62,000 bases of DNA from Chrysomallon squamiferum (lineage: Eukaryota > Mollusca > Gastropoda > Neomphalida > Peltospiridae): positions 16,060,545-16,122,544 of the forward strand of contig CM022678.1 in NCBI GenBank assembly GCA_012295275.1. Reading direction: 5' to 3'. Below are positions 26,096 through 37,992 of the stretch, piece by piece (positions within the stretch are counted from its first letter, which is position 1; each line of letters begins with the position of its first letter). A program made the position numbers and the translations under genes. The notes beneath the pieces were generated by a model. The model did no database searches and was not told where the DNA came from. It was given only the letters and a program-made list of their open reading frames with translations.

Positions 26096-26274
26096 GTATG
26101 TATGAGTGTTTGTCTGCATGCGTGTATATATGTATCTATGTATGAAGCATGTCTGTGCTTATATGTGATTCTATCCGGATGTTAAATAATTTCCAGTTTT
26201 TCTTGTGTGAATATTATATTATTGATTATTATTATCTTAAATATGAAAACAAGTTTATTTTCAAAATATACCCA

Positions 26275-26292
26275 CATCAGTGGTGCACCATA

Positions 26293-26326
<34 letters not shown>

Positions 26327-26327
26327 G

Positions 26328-26362
<35 letters not shown>

Positions 26363-26392
26363 CACTATTATTTATTTATTTATTTATTTTTC
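26275..26392. repeat. ATT trinucleotide repeat
   Basis: ATT run with GAT and CACT interruptions, then TTTA units. Confidence 0.95.
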
Positions 26393-26594
26393 CAATTTTC
26401 AATAGGGACACACCAAAAAAAATACGCGATAGGTATACAACTCAAATGTCTTTAAGAACAGAACGAAGATATTTCACAGTCATTTCATTATTTTATATAA
26501 TAACAGCTAATACTGTACAGACAGGCGCTCTATAATCTGCATTGTTCTAAAAATAGAGCAATGAAACATCTGGGATTTTTTAAAGTAAAATTAC

Positions 26595-26689
26595 CTCGTA
26601 CAACTTCGAGATGATCTCACAGATGGCGACTGGGACCATTTTCTTTATGATCGAGCAGAATACCTGTGTTCCAATCCTAATTATATCTC
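26595..26689 (-). CDS. Exon-like module of unnamed mini-exon family
   Basis: On the minus strand an acceptor (ATTTTCAG) precedes an open stretch of 31 codons entered with two bases, ending at TACGAG|GTAATT. The peptide core GTQVFCSIIKKMVPVAICEI resembles that of 34370-34474 (GIRVFCWIVNRIVPAIVCEN) and the terminal exon at 41466 (TLCWLLTRIVP). If the donor is not used, the frame continues five residues to a stop (VILL end). No known domain was recognised; the Cys spacing and hydrophobic character suggest a short amphipathic helix. Confidence 0.4.
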
Positions 26690-27099
26690 CTGAAAATACT
26701 AGAAATAAATAAAATATATTTTTCTTTGCTTCATAATTAATGTTGTGTTTTACTTGTACAAAAGGATATTTAATGACTGCGCTATATAAACTGTTCAACA
26801 TGAATGCACAACTGCAATGAAACATAATTTCTAGATGTGACATTTGGTTTAAGTTTGGAGATGTTTAACAGACTGATTGGTAACTGAAGACAATTCGTAT
26901 AAAACAGGTGAGAAAATCTAGCTTAATCGTTTTGAGATAGGTGTAGACAGGACCACCATCAACTAGAACAACAACAGCAATTGCAATAATAATAGTAATA
27001 ACAAAAACAACAACAGTAATAACAACAGTAATAATTTCTACTTTATCATCGTGCGTATAAAAAATAGTTGTTATAGTTTCTGGTTTAAAATTGTTTTAA

Positions 27100-27350
27100 A
27101 ATTGTTTTTAGTACTGCTGCTAAAGGTGCAGCCCATGTTGGGCGGTGTAGTAAGTCACTCTGACGAATTGTGTCAGTAATCAGTAAAGAAATTAATGTGC
27201 TGAACAGATCAAGCTGTTCTGAAACACGTCTGCGACAGACACGTTCTCTGACAAAGCCAGACGGTGTTATGGCGAATTACTTCCCCAGACAGCGGTTAAA
27301 TACATTTCTATAATTATGTGACCTTAACCTATCTGTCGTCAGTTGCTAAT
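27100..27350 (-). pseudogene. First-exon/promoter module, degraded 3' end
   Basis: The minus strand carries GACGACAGATAGGTTAAGGT, AACGTGTCTGTCGCAGACGT and AACAGCTTGATCTGTTCAGC, as at 43.6, 47.2 and 48.2 kb. An ATG at 27136 starts MGCTFSSST, but the usual exon end and splice donor are missing, so this copy seems broken. Confidence 0.4.
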
Positions 27351-27560
27351 AGATATCAAAATAAGCTGAATGGATTTTCCAAGCATGTGATTGCTATTTT
27401 AAAATCTGATTCCATTTTCAAAAATAACACGCTGTAAGTGTTATTTCCACTTTTCTTTATATTCATTTATTAATTTTCTTGAAGGTGAAATAAGATTTTG
27501 AAAATAGAAACTTGAATTAGAAATACAACAGATAAAGAGAAAGAAGGAGCGATATCTATA

Positions 27561-27561
27561 T

Positions 27562-27627
<66 letters not shown>
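27561..27627. repeat. GA microsatellite
   Basis: About 65 bp of GA next to a first-exon module. The related module at 48.5 kb also has a GA run at the matching place (about 48538-48594), with GAAATAAG..AAACTTGAATTAGAAATACA shared upstream. The two runs are therefore part of the duplication. Confidence 0.9.
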
Positions 27628-27629
<2 letters not shown>

Positions 27630-28039
27630 TAATAACTTTTGTTTATATTTCAGTTTGTCTGTATTGTTCCTTGTTAATTATCAATTGTTAGTTTTTAAAT
27701 ATACACATACACATATGCACACAACAGGAACACACACAATTACACACACAGACACAATTGTTGAAGTGGATAGATAATCGTTGGTCTGTAAAATAATATT
27801 TACACAACATAAAATTAAATACTGTCGAAATAGACTGATAATTACTGGTCTATAAAGCAATCTTTCGGTAATGAAAAATAAAAAACAACAAAAAACACTG
27901 AGAAGTCGAAGGCCGAATAATTATAAAACGTGATTTCACGAATCATCAGTAACGCATGATAAATGTAGCATTTCCGAAATTAATATTCACGTTAGTTAAA
28001 GTAAAAAAAGTTATAACATTACTTTGGTATGGTTTTAGG

Positions 28040-28067
28040 AAATAGAATATTATTATTATTATTACTG

Positions 28068-28113
<46 letters not shown>

Positions 28114-28335
28114 TGTAATACATATTTTATAATAATTACATTAACATAAACTAAATACTTTCGAAATAGTGAGACTGTTTCAATAAAAACACACACACGA
28201 CAGATCTCGTTAAAAGGCGATCATCGACAGATATCAAAGTTATAAAAGCATATCGGCCTTCTAACATTTGTATGACGTGTTCAAAGACAGGTTGAAATGT
28301 ATTTTATTACAAACATTTCTTTTAAATAGGATAAT

Positions 28336-28401
<66 letters not shown>

Positions 28402-28405
28402 TCGG
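28040..28405. repeat. TTA and AAT trinucleotide repeats
   Basis: TTA run (about 28050-28112) and AAT run (about 28335-28401). Confidence 0.95.
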
Positions 28406-28659
28406 AATGATGAATGAATAGTACTTGTATGATACCTGCGACAAGAAACATCATATATCTACGTATTATTCATAATAAGACTGAAAATACGATATTGGTA
28501 ATAAACAGTCTCTATGAGCATGTCTCTTACAATATATAGCGAGACCTATATATTATATTATATTATATGATAAGTTTAATACAGTTTACTTTAACACATA
28601 CATATATTAAAATCTTCACATTGCACAGTCACAAAATAAACATGAAGTAAAACACGGAA

Positions 28660-29243
28660 CATTAATCTTCAGTGTGTATCTATTTCTTCAACCTTCCAAC
28701 CAATAGGTGTCAAGTTCTGTCAATAATTATTATTATTATTTTTTTTTTTTTGTATGTTTTACTGTGGGTTTTTTTTTTGGGGGGTAATATATTATTTAAT
28801 TGACACATATATAAATATATATATTCTTATTACGACACCTTATTGACAAATTCAAAATCTACATCTAGCTATCTATCTAGCTAGCTGTATGTTTCGTTTG
28901 TTCGGCAATAAATTTAATTTCGTGAACACGCTGTATATAATTGTATATTCAGGTAAAGTAACAAGAAATATGTGAAAATGCCTGAGTAGATGGTGTGAGA
29001 AAGTCACTGCAGCACAGTTTAAAACACAACAACGTCATTTCACTCATCGTAGAATAATATAAGTTATATCACATTTATATAATAATAACGTGATAATGAC
29101 TGGGCCAAATGGGGACTCATTCTTATAAAATATTTTTCGCATGTTACCGTCACGTACTACTACTACTACTGATATTCATACTACCACCACCACTACTACT
29201 ACTACTATTACTATTACCACTACTATTGCTACTACTACTATTG

Positions 29244-29284
<41 letters not shown>

Positions 29285-29650
29285 GCTACTACTAATAATA
29301 TAACAGTAGTAACGTTATTTAACTCATTGTAAAATAATAAAAATTGTCTGTATATAAATACATGTTGTTTAATAATAAGCGCATCAAACGTGGACTCATG
29401 GTCTTTGTTTTGTTTTTTAAATTCCTGCTCAGTGAATATGTAAAAGTATTTTTTTATAGGTGGTCAGAAGATTACTTCTGCACAGTTCAAAATGCAGTAA
29501 CGTCATTTAACTCATCGTAAAATAATGCAAACAATATCACATTAAATTATTTATATAATAATAGTTTCATAAGAGCAGGCCGAACGTGGACTCATTCTGT
29601 TAAAACTTTTTCATCTGCCTACAAAACGAAGACCAAATGATTATAGGCTA
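28660..29650 (-). repeat. Segmental duplication copy B
   Basis: Direct copy of parts of 21775-24200. It begins with a truncated P' module (CCAATAGGTGTCAAGTTCTG), then the GTTTCGTTTGTTCGGCAATA block, an ACT tract (29157-29294) and GGTGGTCAGAAGATTACTTC. Sequence identity looks high, so the duplication may be recent. Confidence 0.75.
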
Positions 29651-29702
29651 TTCCTACTGTTTTCTTTTCTTCTACTTTTCTTGTTTAAATTCATCCACCG
29701 GG

Positions 29703-29703
<1 letters not shown>

Positions 29704-29756
<53 letters not shown>

Positions 29757-29960
29757 ATGTTTTTGTATCTATGAATATGTATGAAATTTGTGTCTGTAAT
29801 TTATACAAGTATTATTTATTGTGTGTATAATTTATATAACTATCTATTTATAATATGTATGTATGTTAAATAAACACAGGCATCTTTAACGCACGCACAC
29901 ACACACACACATACACACACCCACACACACTCACACACACACACACAGATATATATACAT
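29704..29960. repeat. TG/TATG and CA microsatellites
   Basis: TG run (29704-29740), TATG units, and CA tracts at about 29896-29947. Confidence 0.9.
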
Positions 29961-30590
29961 GCCTACATACATATAGATCTCTAAAAGTCAGTTATGAAAG
30001 CATATCGATTTTCTAAGCTTTTACGACACCTTCATAGACAGGTTACTGGAATTTCCAAAACGTCTATTTTTAGACACGATTTCATTACCATAGTATTTTA
30101 TCACAACAGTTTCTTTTAAATAGGACAACAACAACAACAACAACAACAATAATAATAATTAAAGTAATAAGGATAATATATATATATATATATGTATGAG
30201 TGTATGTATATAAATATGTATGCATGCATGGATGTATGTATATTTGTATGTATGTATGTGTGTATTTATATGCATGTAAATAATTCTCTATTTTTTTTTT
30301 TTTATTTCAACACACATAATGATAGCTAATATTGTGTAGACAGGCATTCTACAATCTGTATTGTTTCCTTTAGTATTAACACAAAAATTTAACTAAAAAC
30401 ATAACAACAAGAAGAAAATATAGTAAAGTTACCTTGTAGAAATTCAAGTGTGTCTTAAATGAGTTTTTTCAAATAAGGCTTAATTGTTTCATTTAACTGC
30501 TGCATAGTGTTTTAAAATAACACTGTCTGATACTGAAACAACAAGTTATTGTAGACGTATGGAGACTGATGTTTGTACAAAGTTTAATTT

Positions 30591-30772
30591 TTATGACGTC
30601 ACGGTATTCAAAGTTTTATGAAGTTGCTGTGAAGAGGCATATTTTGTGTAAAACTTCACGACAGTAAGAAAATTGTGTTTGAACTCAGCGAAGAATTCCC
30701 TGAATTTCAGAATCACGAAGTCGAGGACAGTTCGAGTCTGCGCTCTATACTCAATTGCTGGTTTATTTAATC
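30591..30772 (-). CDS. Terminal exon of unnamed mini-exon family (best-preserved copy)
   Basis: On the minus strand an acceptor (TTTGTTTCAG) opens a 182-base exon entered with two bases, matching the phase-1 donors of other modules. It is open for 59 codons after the split codon, to a TAA. Peptide landmarks are LNKPAIEYRAQTRTVLDFVI, then FREFFAEFKHNFLTVVKF, then QLHKTLNTVTS at the C terminus. The same sequence, in various states, is present at 24.8, 31.8, 39.1, 41.6 and 45.5 kb. No database family is recognised. The longer open frame upstream on this strand runs through A-rich intron sequence and the neighbouring SINE and should not be taken as coding. Confidence 0.45.
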
Positions 30773-30819
30773 CTGAAACAAATAAAAACAAAAATCTGTT
30801 TAATATAACTTTTGTTTCC

Positions 30820-30821
30820 TT

Positions 30822-30857
<36 letters not shown>
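30820..30857. repeat. Poly-T tract
   Basis: A near-pure T run of about 37 bp just upstream (on the minus strand) of the terminal exon's acceptor region. Confidence 0.95.
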
Positions 30858-30863
<6 letters not shown>

Positions 30864-31039
30864 CACGTTATGTTTGACCTGTACAAAAGGATATTTTAAT
30901 GTCGCAATATACAAACTGTTAAACATAAATGCGTGACTGCAGTGAAACATAATTTCTAGATGTGACGTTTGCATATATGTCTGTACGTATGTCTGTATGT
31001 ACGTCCGTATGTGTTTATGTATGTGTTGTGTATAAATTT

Positions 31040-31178
31040 TGAATAGGATTTTGAATATTCTTTGTCTTGTGTACGTCTGAATAGACTCTGCACTCAGACA
31101 ATATTCGGGAACGCACTGGCGCAGGAAGACAAAGTCCAATCACGACCTCACAAACCACGAGACACGAACGTATGACCA
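31040..31178 (-). mobile_element. Probable tRNA-derived SINE, copy 2 (head truncated)
   Basis: Shares with 25885-26095 the blocks GCGCCAGTGCGTTCCCGAAT-like sequence, CAGACGTACACAAGACAAAG and the B-box-like CATACGTTCGTGTCTCGTGG. The head is cut off where the TAG repeat begins. Confidence 0.45.
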
Positions 31179-31328
<150 letters not shown>

Positions 31329-31409
31329 GGTAGTACTATCAACAAGTCAACAGGTCAACAGGTCCACAACTCAAATGTCGCTAAGAACACAAGAAAGACA
31401 TTTCACATT

Positions 31410-31680
31410 CAGGGTGCTTATTTTTTTATTTCAGCATACAATAATAGCTAATATTGTGCAGACAGCCGTTCTTTAATAGCAAAAAAATATATATATATAT
31501 TATATAAGAATATAATTAAAAACACAACAACAACAAAAATTTATTAAAGCTACCTTGTAGAAATTAAAGTGTGTCTTAAATGAATTTGTTTCAAACGATA
31601 CTTAATTGTTTCATTTAGCTGGTGCATAACGTTTTAAAATAACACAGACTGACACTGAAATAACAAGTTATTGTAGACTG
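31410..31680 (-). repeat. Segmental duplication copy C
   Basis: Matches 24475-24740 and 30295-30560, with TAATAGCTAATATTGTG.AGACAG, ACCTTGTAGAAATTAAAGTG and ACACTGAAATAACAAGTTAT. Confidence 0.7.
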
Positions 31681-31699
31681 ATATCTGTGTACAAAGTTT

Positions 31700-31835
31700 A
31701 ATTTTCTGTGACGTCACGGTATTCAGAGTTTTATGAAGTTGCTGTGAGGAGGTAAGTTTGTGTAAAACTTCACGTCAGTAAGAAAACTGTGTTTGAAATG
31801 AACGAAGAATTGGCGCCGGTACCGCGGAGTTCTCA
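31700..31835 (-). pseudogene. Terminal-exon-like module, second degraded copy
   Basis: The minus strand matches the module at 24780-24905 almost base for base (GGTACCGGCGCCAATTCTTC, CTCCTCACAGCAACTTCATA). The reading frame used by the 30.6-kb copy is not open through the first half. Confidence 0.45.
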
Positions 31836-31959
31836 ACTGAATGGGGAAAAAAATCAATGGCTGAAATACGCACAGACAAAGGCTTGGACCTTAAGACAGA
31901 CAGAATTTTTAGAGCAACCAGTCGGTCGTGAAAAAAAATAGATAAAATAAATAATTAAA

Positions 31960-31982
31960 TAAATGATTGATTGATTGATTGA

Positions 31983-32034
<52 letters not shown>

Positions 32035-32056
32035 ATTAATTAATTAATTAATTAAA
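31960..32056. repeat. TTGA, AAAT and TTAA microsatellites
   Basis: TGAT units, then AAAT units (31984-32036), then TTAA units. Confidence 0.95.
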
Positions 32057-32287
32057 AATAATATAAATATGATGCTTTAACCTCATAATTATAAAACATG
32101 ATTTTACGAATCAACAGTCATGCGTGATGAATATATCGTTTCGAAAATTAAGATTCACGTTAGTTAAAGTGAAAACATTTTGACAGTAATTTGGTATGAT
32201 ATAAAGATACAGACGTAGAATTTCCAAAGTGGCTATTTTTAAATATAATTTAATTTCCAGTGTTTTTTCAAACAAACATTTCTTTTG

Positions 32288-32351
<64 letters not shown>

Positions 32352-32395
32352 TGATGATGATGATGATGATGATGATAATGATAAATAATAATAAT
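32288..32395. repeat. AAT then GAT trinucleotide repeats
   Basis: AAT run to about 32348, then GAT units to about 32376. Confidence 0.95.
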
Positions 32396-32779
32396 ATTCT
32401 ATTTCCTTAAACTATACAAAATTATATTATAACATTCTTTCATTAAATCACGTTTTTAAATTGTGTTTTTATTTTATTTTTATTTTATTATTTTTTTTTT
32501 TCCTGATCGAATGATAGCTTTTCAGACCAGTATCTATGAATCCTCTTTAAGAATTGTAAACGCTATATATTTATAAACGCTCATAATTTCCCTATATATT
32601 TCACTGTAATTGTATTTTTATGGTCAGTATAAAATATCAGTAGGAGATATAGGGAAGCAAAAATTATTGGAAAAAGAGTAAGAACCGCCATCATCGAATG
32701 ATACAGTAATTAGTCACGTGGTCATTTGTACAATTATCCTTCTTAAATCTGCTACTAAACTGCTACTACTGCTGCTGCT

Positions 32780-32787
32780 ATTATTAT

Positions 32788-32845
<58 letters not shown>

Positions 32846-33559
32846 GTTATTATTATTGTTATTGATTTTGTTTCGGTTATGATTATAAATAAATTCTTAT
32901 TTTATTAATTCTCTATTTGTATCGTTCTTGTTTGTGTTGTATTATTATTGTTGTTGCTGTTGTCGACATACTGACAAAACATTAGGATCTACTGGTATAT
33001 TATTTTTAAATGTTTTACGTCTGTAAATAAATGGGATTTTTTTTCGTTGTTTGTTTACTTAAAATGTGATTGAAAAATATTAAGTAGCTAGCCAAAAACT
33101 ATCCAATAAAAGCTCATTAGTTTTAAAATTAAAATAATATACATTAAATCAACTCGAATATCTAGAGATGAAAATTATTAGAAAATGATTTTTTTAATAA
33201 CAAAACTATTATATTGCTAGAATTGTGCGCTTAATACAGTCATACATTCAGATCAAACACACACACATAAAAATACACACACGTGCACACACACACACAC
33301 ACACATAAAAACACACACACATGCACACATGTAAAGATTCATATACACATGCAGCAAAATACTGGAACAAGCCAATTCTTTTTTTTTTTCAAAAGTCTTT
33401 GGAAAATCTTAGTAGAAGTAATAGTAGTAGTAGAGTAGTAGCACTAGTAGTGGTGGTGGTGGTGACAACAGTAGAACATGTAGTAGTACTATCATCAGGT
33501 TGATTATATTAGTTCTATTAATTATCATCATGAGTTGTTCTCTGTTGTTATTATTATTA

Positions 33560-33606
<47 letters not shown>

Positions 33607-33610
33607 TTAT
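32780..33610. repeat. ACT, TTA and CA microsatellites in AT-rich sequence
   Basis: ACT run (32787-32843), CA tracts (33258-33330), TAG/GTG units (33412-33465) and a TTA run (33549-33606). The stretch between, including TGACAAAACATTAGGATCTA, is related to 35310-35335 and shows another local duplication. Confidence 0.85.
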
Positions 33611-33739
33611 TTTATATATATATATATTTTACAGTTACCACTACTACTACAACTATTATGCGATAATCGAAACACTCCGAAACGATTAGGGTGTAAGGTG
33701 AATGCATATATGTATTATCTGTATATAAACAGGCATTTG

Positions 33740-33844
33740 TAATACACACACAAAACACACACACACACACACATATATAGATACATACATACATACATAT
33801 AGGTATATATATATATATATATACACACAAAGATACATATATTT

Positions 33845-33884
<40 letters not shown>

Positions 33885-34270
33885 TACACATATATATATA
33901 CATATACACACACAAACACATATACAGATTTCTAACGTTTTTATCAGGTGTTTATAAAGTCAGTGGTCAGTAGTAATGTATACGTATGTATGTGTATGTA
34001 TGTATATATTTATGTATATGTTATTTACGTATTTATACGTAATGTATTTATATATGTATGCATGCATGTACGTATGTATATATATGTTTGTATGTGTGTA
34101 TTGACGTATTTACGTATGTGTGTATATGCAAGTATCGGTGTGTATATGTATGTATATATATATGTGTGTATATCTGCATGTATGTACGTATGTGTATATG
34201 TGTGTCTGCATGTGTGTAGTTGTGTATGTATATATGTATGTGTGTTTGTATCTATATTTTTATATATTTA
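33740..34270. repeat. CA/TA and TATG compound microsatellites
   Basis: CA and TA tracts (33743-33925) followed by degenerate TATG/TGTA units to about 34275. The open frames are low complexity. Confidence 0.9.
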
Positions 34271-34369
34271 TATGCATGTGAATAACAGTATGTTTCTATC
34301 CGGATGTAAAATAATTTCCAACTTTCCAACTTTTATTTTCAAAACATACCCACATCAGTAGTGATGCAC

Positions 34370-34474
34370 CTTGTAGAAATATTAGGAGGTTCTCACAGAC
34401 AATGGCTGGAACAATTCGATTTACGATCCAGCAGAATACTCTTATTCCAGTCTCAGTTGCTAGTTTAGTTAATA
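34370..34474 (-). CDS. Internal phase 1-1 exon of unnamed mini-exon family
   Basis: On the minus strand an acceptor (TTTGTTTCAG) and a donor (CAAG|GTGCAT) bound an open exon of 105 bases (35 codons), entered with two bases and left with one. It encodes VLTKLATETGIRVFCWIVNR followed by IVPAIVCENLLIFLQ. The peptide matches 26595-26689 and the first half of 41466-41608. Symmetry of phase allows such exons to be duplicated or skipped without changing frame. No known domain was recognised. Confidence 0.45.
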
Positions 34475-34859
34475 CTGAAACAAACAAATAAATAAGTTAT
34501 ATAATCTGTTTAATATAAACCTTTGCTTCTACATAAACAGATAGATATTAAGAGAAACGATTCTTCCTAAATAGTTTTTAAAATTGCGTTAGAAGTGTGT
34601 TTGTGTTCAGCCCCGAGTCTTCTGTTGTATAATTTTAAAATGTTTTATGAACGTAAATTGGATTATTCTTTGTTTATTTAAAATATGATTGCAAAATAGT
34701 ATGTATATATCCAAAAACTATCTAACACAAACTAATTAACTTTAAAACTAAAAGAACTGATGTAATCTACATTAAATCAACTCGAAGCCTTAGAGATGAA
34801 AATTATTAGAAAATGGTCCTTTTTAACAACAACAAAATTAATCTCTTGTGCACCTATAT

Positions 34860-35130
34860 ACAGTCATACATTCACATTATATATATATTATATACATACA
34901 TACATACATACATAGGTAGGTAGGTAGATAGATAGATAGATAGATAGACAGATACATAGAGAGATAAACACACACACGCACACTCAAAGATTTATATACC
35001 CATGCAGCAAAATACTGGAACAAGCCAAATCTTTTTTCTGTTTTTCCAAAAGTATTAGTAGTTGTAGTAGTAGTAGTAGCAGTAGTAGTAGTAGTAGTAG
35101 TAGTAGCAGCACCAGCAGTGGTGACAACAG
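34860..35130. repeat. TACA, GATA and TAG microsatellites
   Basis: ATAC units, GATA units (34925-34955) and TAG units (35057-35110). Flanking sequence (CATGCAGCAAAATACTGGAA-CAAGCCAA) is shared with 33348-33376, so this is a second copy of that region. Confidence 0.8.
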
Positions 35131-35485
35131 AGTAGAAAATCAGGATGATTATGTTAGTTCTATGATTATTATCATCAGTTACTACTAAACTACTTTTATT
35201 ATTATTATTATCATTATCTTTGTCATTATTATGATTATTATTAATATTCTTATTTTATTATGTTTCTATCGCTGCTGTTTGTTTTGTGTTATTTTTATTG
35301 TTCTTGTTGTTGTCGACATACTGACAAAAGATTAGGATAACCTATATAATTTCACTGAGAAGGAATTCAAAAAAATTAAAATTAAAATAAAATAAAAGAG
35401 ATGCTGCTTTTTTATATCTTAACTTAATGTTAGAACATGGTAAAATAAACGAATAAAAAATTGTAAAAATGTCTATAGTAGTAGT

Positions 35486-35489
35486 AGTG

Positions 35490-35524
<35 letters not shown>

Positions 35525-35592
35525 AATAATAATAATAATAATAATAAGAAGAAGAAGAAGAAGAAGAAGGAGAAGAAGAGGAAGAAGAATTC
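35486..35592. repeat. ACA, AAT and GAA trinucleotide repeats
   Basis: Three adjoining trinucleotide tracts, CAA (35490-35522), AAT (35522-35547) and GAA (35548-35590). Poly-Ser, poly-Leu and poly-Phe frames are artefacts. Confidence 0.95.
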
Positions 35593-35727
35593 GGATTGAT
35601 GGATGAAAACATCAAACATAAATAAATATCTACGTATCCATAATAAGACTTTCAAAATCTAGCTAGGTATAGGGAATAAATATCATTATTATTGTCGATT
35701 TTTATTATTATTGTTATTAATACTGCC

Positions 35728-35880
35728 TATGTTGAATTTTCTTTTTTCGTTAATGCTTCGATTCTGAAAGATGTAAATTTCGTTTTTTTCTTCTTCTTCG
35801 TTTCATTTTAAAATAAAAATCTATCCAAGTTATAGATAATAGATAGTTTCTATGAGGATGTTTTAGCAAGTGTAAATTGA
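35728..35880 (+). repeat. Dispersed repeat, copy matching 60957-61095
   Basis: TTGAATTTTCTTTTTTCGTT, AATGCTTCGAT, CTATCCAAG and TCTATGAGGATGTTTT recur in order at 60958-61085. This links the mini-exon cluster region with the area near the next fibrinogen-gene copy. Confidence 0.65.
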
Positions 35881-35926
35881 ATGTGGATGACTTACAATCC
35901 GGCCATCGAGTCAACCCGTATATATA

Positions 35927-35929
<3 letters not shown>

Positions 35930-36020
<91 letters not shown>
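35930..36020. repeat. CT microsatellite
   Basis: About 90 bp of CT followed by degenerate CT-rich sequence to 36105. Confidence 0.95.
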
Positions 36021-36024
<4 letters not shown>

Positions 36025-36289
36025 CTTACACTATCTCTATCTCTCGCTCCCTATCTCTCTATCTCCGGCTCTCTCACTCTCTTTCTCTCTCTTTCTCTTT
36101 CTCTATCTATTTTTAAATGTTATTCCATCTTCAAGAAAATAAATATATAATAAATAAATAAATAACAATGAATACTTTTTTTTTAGAAATAACACTTAGT
36201 TAAACTGTGTTATCTTTGAAAATGAAATCAGATCTAAAAACAGCAAATACTTGCTGACTCTTTTATTAGATAGAACGTGACAAAATAAC

Positions 36290-36442
36290 AATAGATAGGT
36301 GAAGTGTCATGTAATTATAAAAAAAACGCATTTAAGTGTATGAGAACAGACGTGTTTCACAACAGCATGCTCTGCTTAATACATTAATTGCTATACTGAC
36401 CACTGAGGGAATTCGCCAGAGCGACTGACTACACAGGTCATA
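36290..36442 (+). promoter_or_regulatory. 5' module of the mini-exon family, copy G1
   Basis: Contains GATAGGTGAAGTGTCATGTA-ATTATA, AACAGACGTGTTTCACAACAGC and GAATTCGCCAGAGCGACTGA, the same order as at 43580-43764. It precedes the ATG of the first exon. Probably promoter and 5'UTR. Confidence 0.4.
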
Positions 36443-36497
36443 ATGGGCTCAGTTTTATCACGTGCTTCTCCTGCAGCAGCCAACACTGGCATAACAG
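36443..36497 (+). CDS. First coding exon of mini-exon gene G1
   Basis: ATG opens MGSVLSRASPAAANTGIT, leaving one base of the next codon. The donor position reads CAG|GCAAG, a GC in place of GT; GC-AG introns exist but are rare, so splicing is uncertain. The same exon is present at 43765-43828 (donor AC) and 48056-48137 on the minus strand (proper GT donor). Confidence 0.4.
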
Positions 36498-36875
36498 GCA
36501 AGATTTTAATTTAAAAATTTATTTTTTAACTAACAGATATGTTGTGGTTTTTATTATTATTATTATTTTTTTAACTCAACAGTTCTATACGGAGAGAACT
36601 TAGACGATCCTGAACGACATCAAAGTAAAATATATGACGTGAAATAAAATGTGTATGTTTATATACATGAAAAATTACGTTAAACGAGTGCAGCGCGTAC
36701 TGAGAATATTCGTAAAAATTACGTAAAGCACATGTAGACAATGGATATAAAATGGTTACAAGAGGACTGTGAACGCTAAGAAACATGTTCCTTGAGTACA
36801 GAAAAAACATCTGTTACATGTAAAAAAAATAAAAAAAAAAATAATAATAATAATAAAAAAAAAAAAAAAAAAAAA

Positions 36876-36906
<31 letters not shown>

Positions 36907-36997
36907 CAGAAAGGAAAAAAAAAAGAAAGAAAAGAAAATTAAAGAAACAAAGGTCATATTAAACAGAATATATAATTTATTTAGTTAATTGTTTCAG

Positions 36998-37093
36998 GAT
37001 TCATTAATACAGTTCGTATACAGGCCATGTTCGCGTTCTGTTTGACACGTACTGTTCCTGCAGCAGCCACCAATCATACACCAGAGGCAAGAG
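36998..37093 (+). CDS. Internal phase 1-1 exon, G1
   Basis: Acceptor TTGTTTCAG, 96-base exon, donor GAG|GTAAGATT. Entered with two bases and left with one, it is open throughout: (G)FINTVRIQAMFAFCLTRTV, then PAAATNHTPEAR. It is homologous to the exon at 44541-44645 and, in its second half, to the first exon. No domain recognised. Confidence 0.45.
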
Positions 37094-37512
37094 GTAAGAT
37101 TAGTTTTTTCAGGAACACGTAACATTTTGTTTTCAGTTTTGTTTTCTTTTTTAGCTCGACAGTTCTGTACGGAGTGAGGTGACACTGAATGTAGACGACG
37201 GTCATAAACTCCGTGAAATAAAATGTATGACGTGAAATAAAAAGTATATATTTATATATATATGATAAATTATGTTAAACAAGTGCAGCGTAGTAAGAAT
37301 ATTTGTACAAATTACTAAAACGCATGTTGACATTGAAGACAAGAGGATTGTGAACACCACGAAACATATTTCTTGAATACAGTAAAAACTTTATTACATG
37401 TAAAAGAAGAAAAAAAAAAGAAAAAAATAAGCAAGAAAAAAAAAGAGGAATAAAGGTTATATTTAACAGATTATATAATTTATTTGTTTATTTGTTTAAT
37501 ATTTAACTGCAG

Positions 37513-37596
37513 CTCATGCTGTACCGGCCAACACTGACTCAGTTTCATTAAATACTGTTCCTGCAGCAGACACCAATGTTACACCAGGCGTAGCAG
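37513..37596 (+). CDS. Internal phase 1-1 exon with shifted acceptor, G1
   Basis: The usual TTGTTTCAG acceptor has mutated (TTGTTTAAT), but a CTGCAG appears 18 bases later. From there to the donor CAG|GTAAAA the exon is 84 bases, in the family phase and open: HAVPANTDSVSLNTVPAADT then NVTPGVA. This could be a rescued acceptor. Confidence 0.35.
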
Positions 37597-37992
37597 GTAA
37601 AATGTTTTTTTGTTTAGTTAACATGAGACAATTTGTTTTTTATCTCCACCTTTCTTTACAGTGAGGTGAACTGTACTTAGACGAATATCATAATCGACAT
37701 CAGAGTAAAATATGAGGTGAAATAAAATGTATATATATTTATATATATGATAAATTATGTTAAACAAGTGCAGCGCGTAGTAAGAATATTTGTACAAATC
37801 AGGTAAAGCACGTATAGACAATAAAGATAAATTGATTACAAGAGGATTGTGTACTCTATGAAATATGTTCGTTGTGTACGGTGAAAAAAATCTATTACAC
37901 ATAAATAAAAATGAAAGTAAAAGAAAATAAAGAAAAAGGAAAGAAACGAAGGTTATGTTAAACAGATTATATTATTTATTTATTTGTTTCAG

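Noticed and set aside
30591-31139. Long 182-codon minus-strand frame taken as one protein
   Set aside because: Its first two thirds run through SINE, intron-like and A-rich sequence; only the part after the acceptor at 30772 matches other copies.
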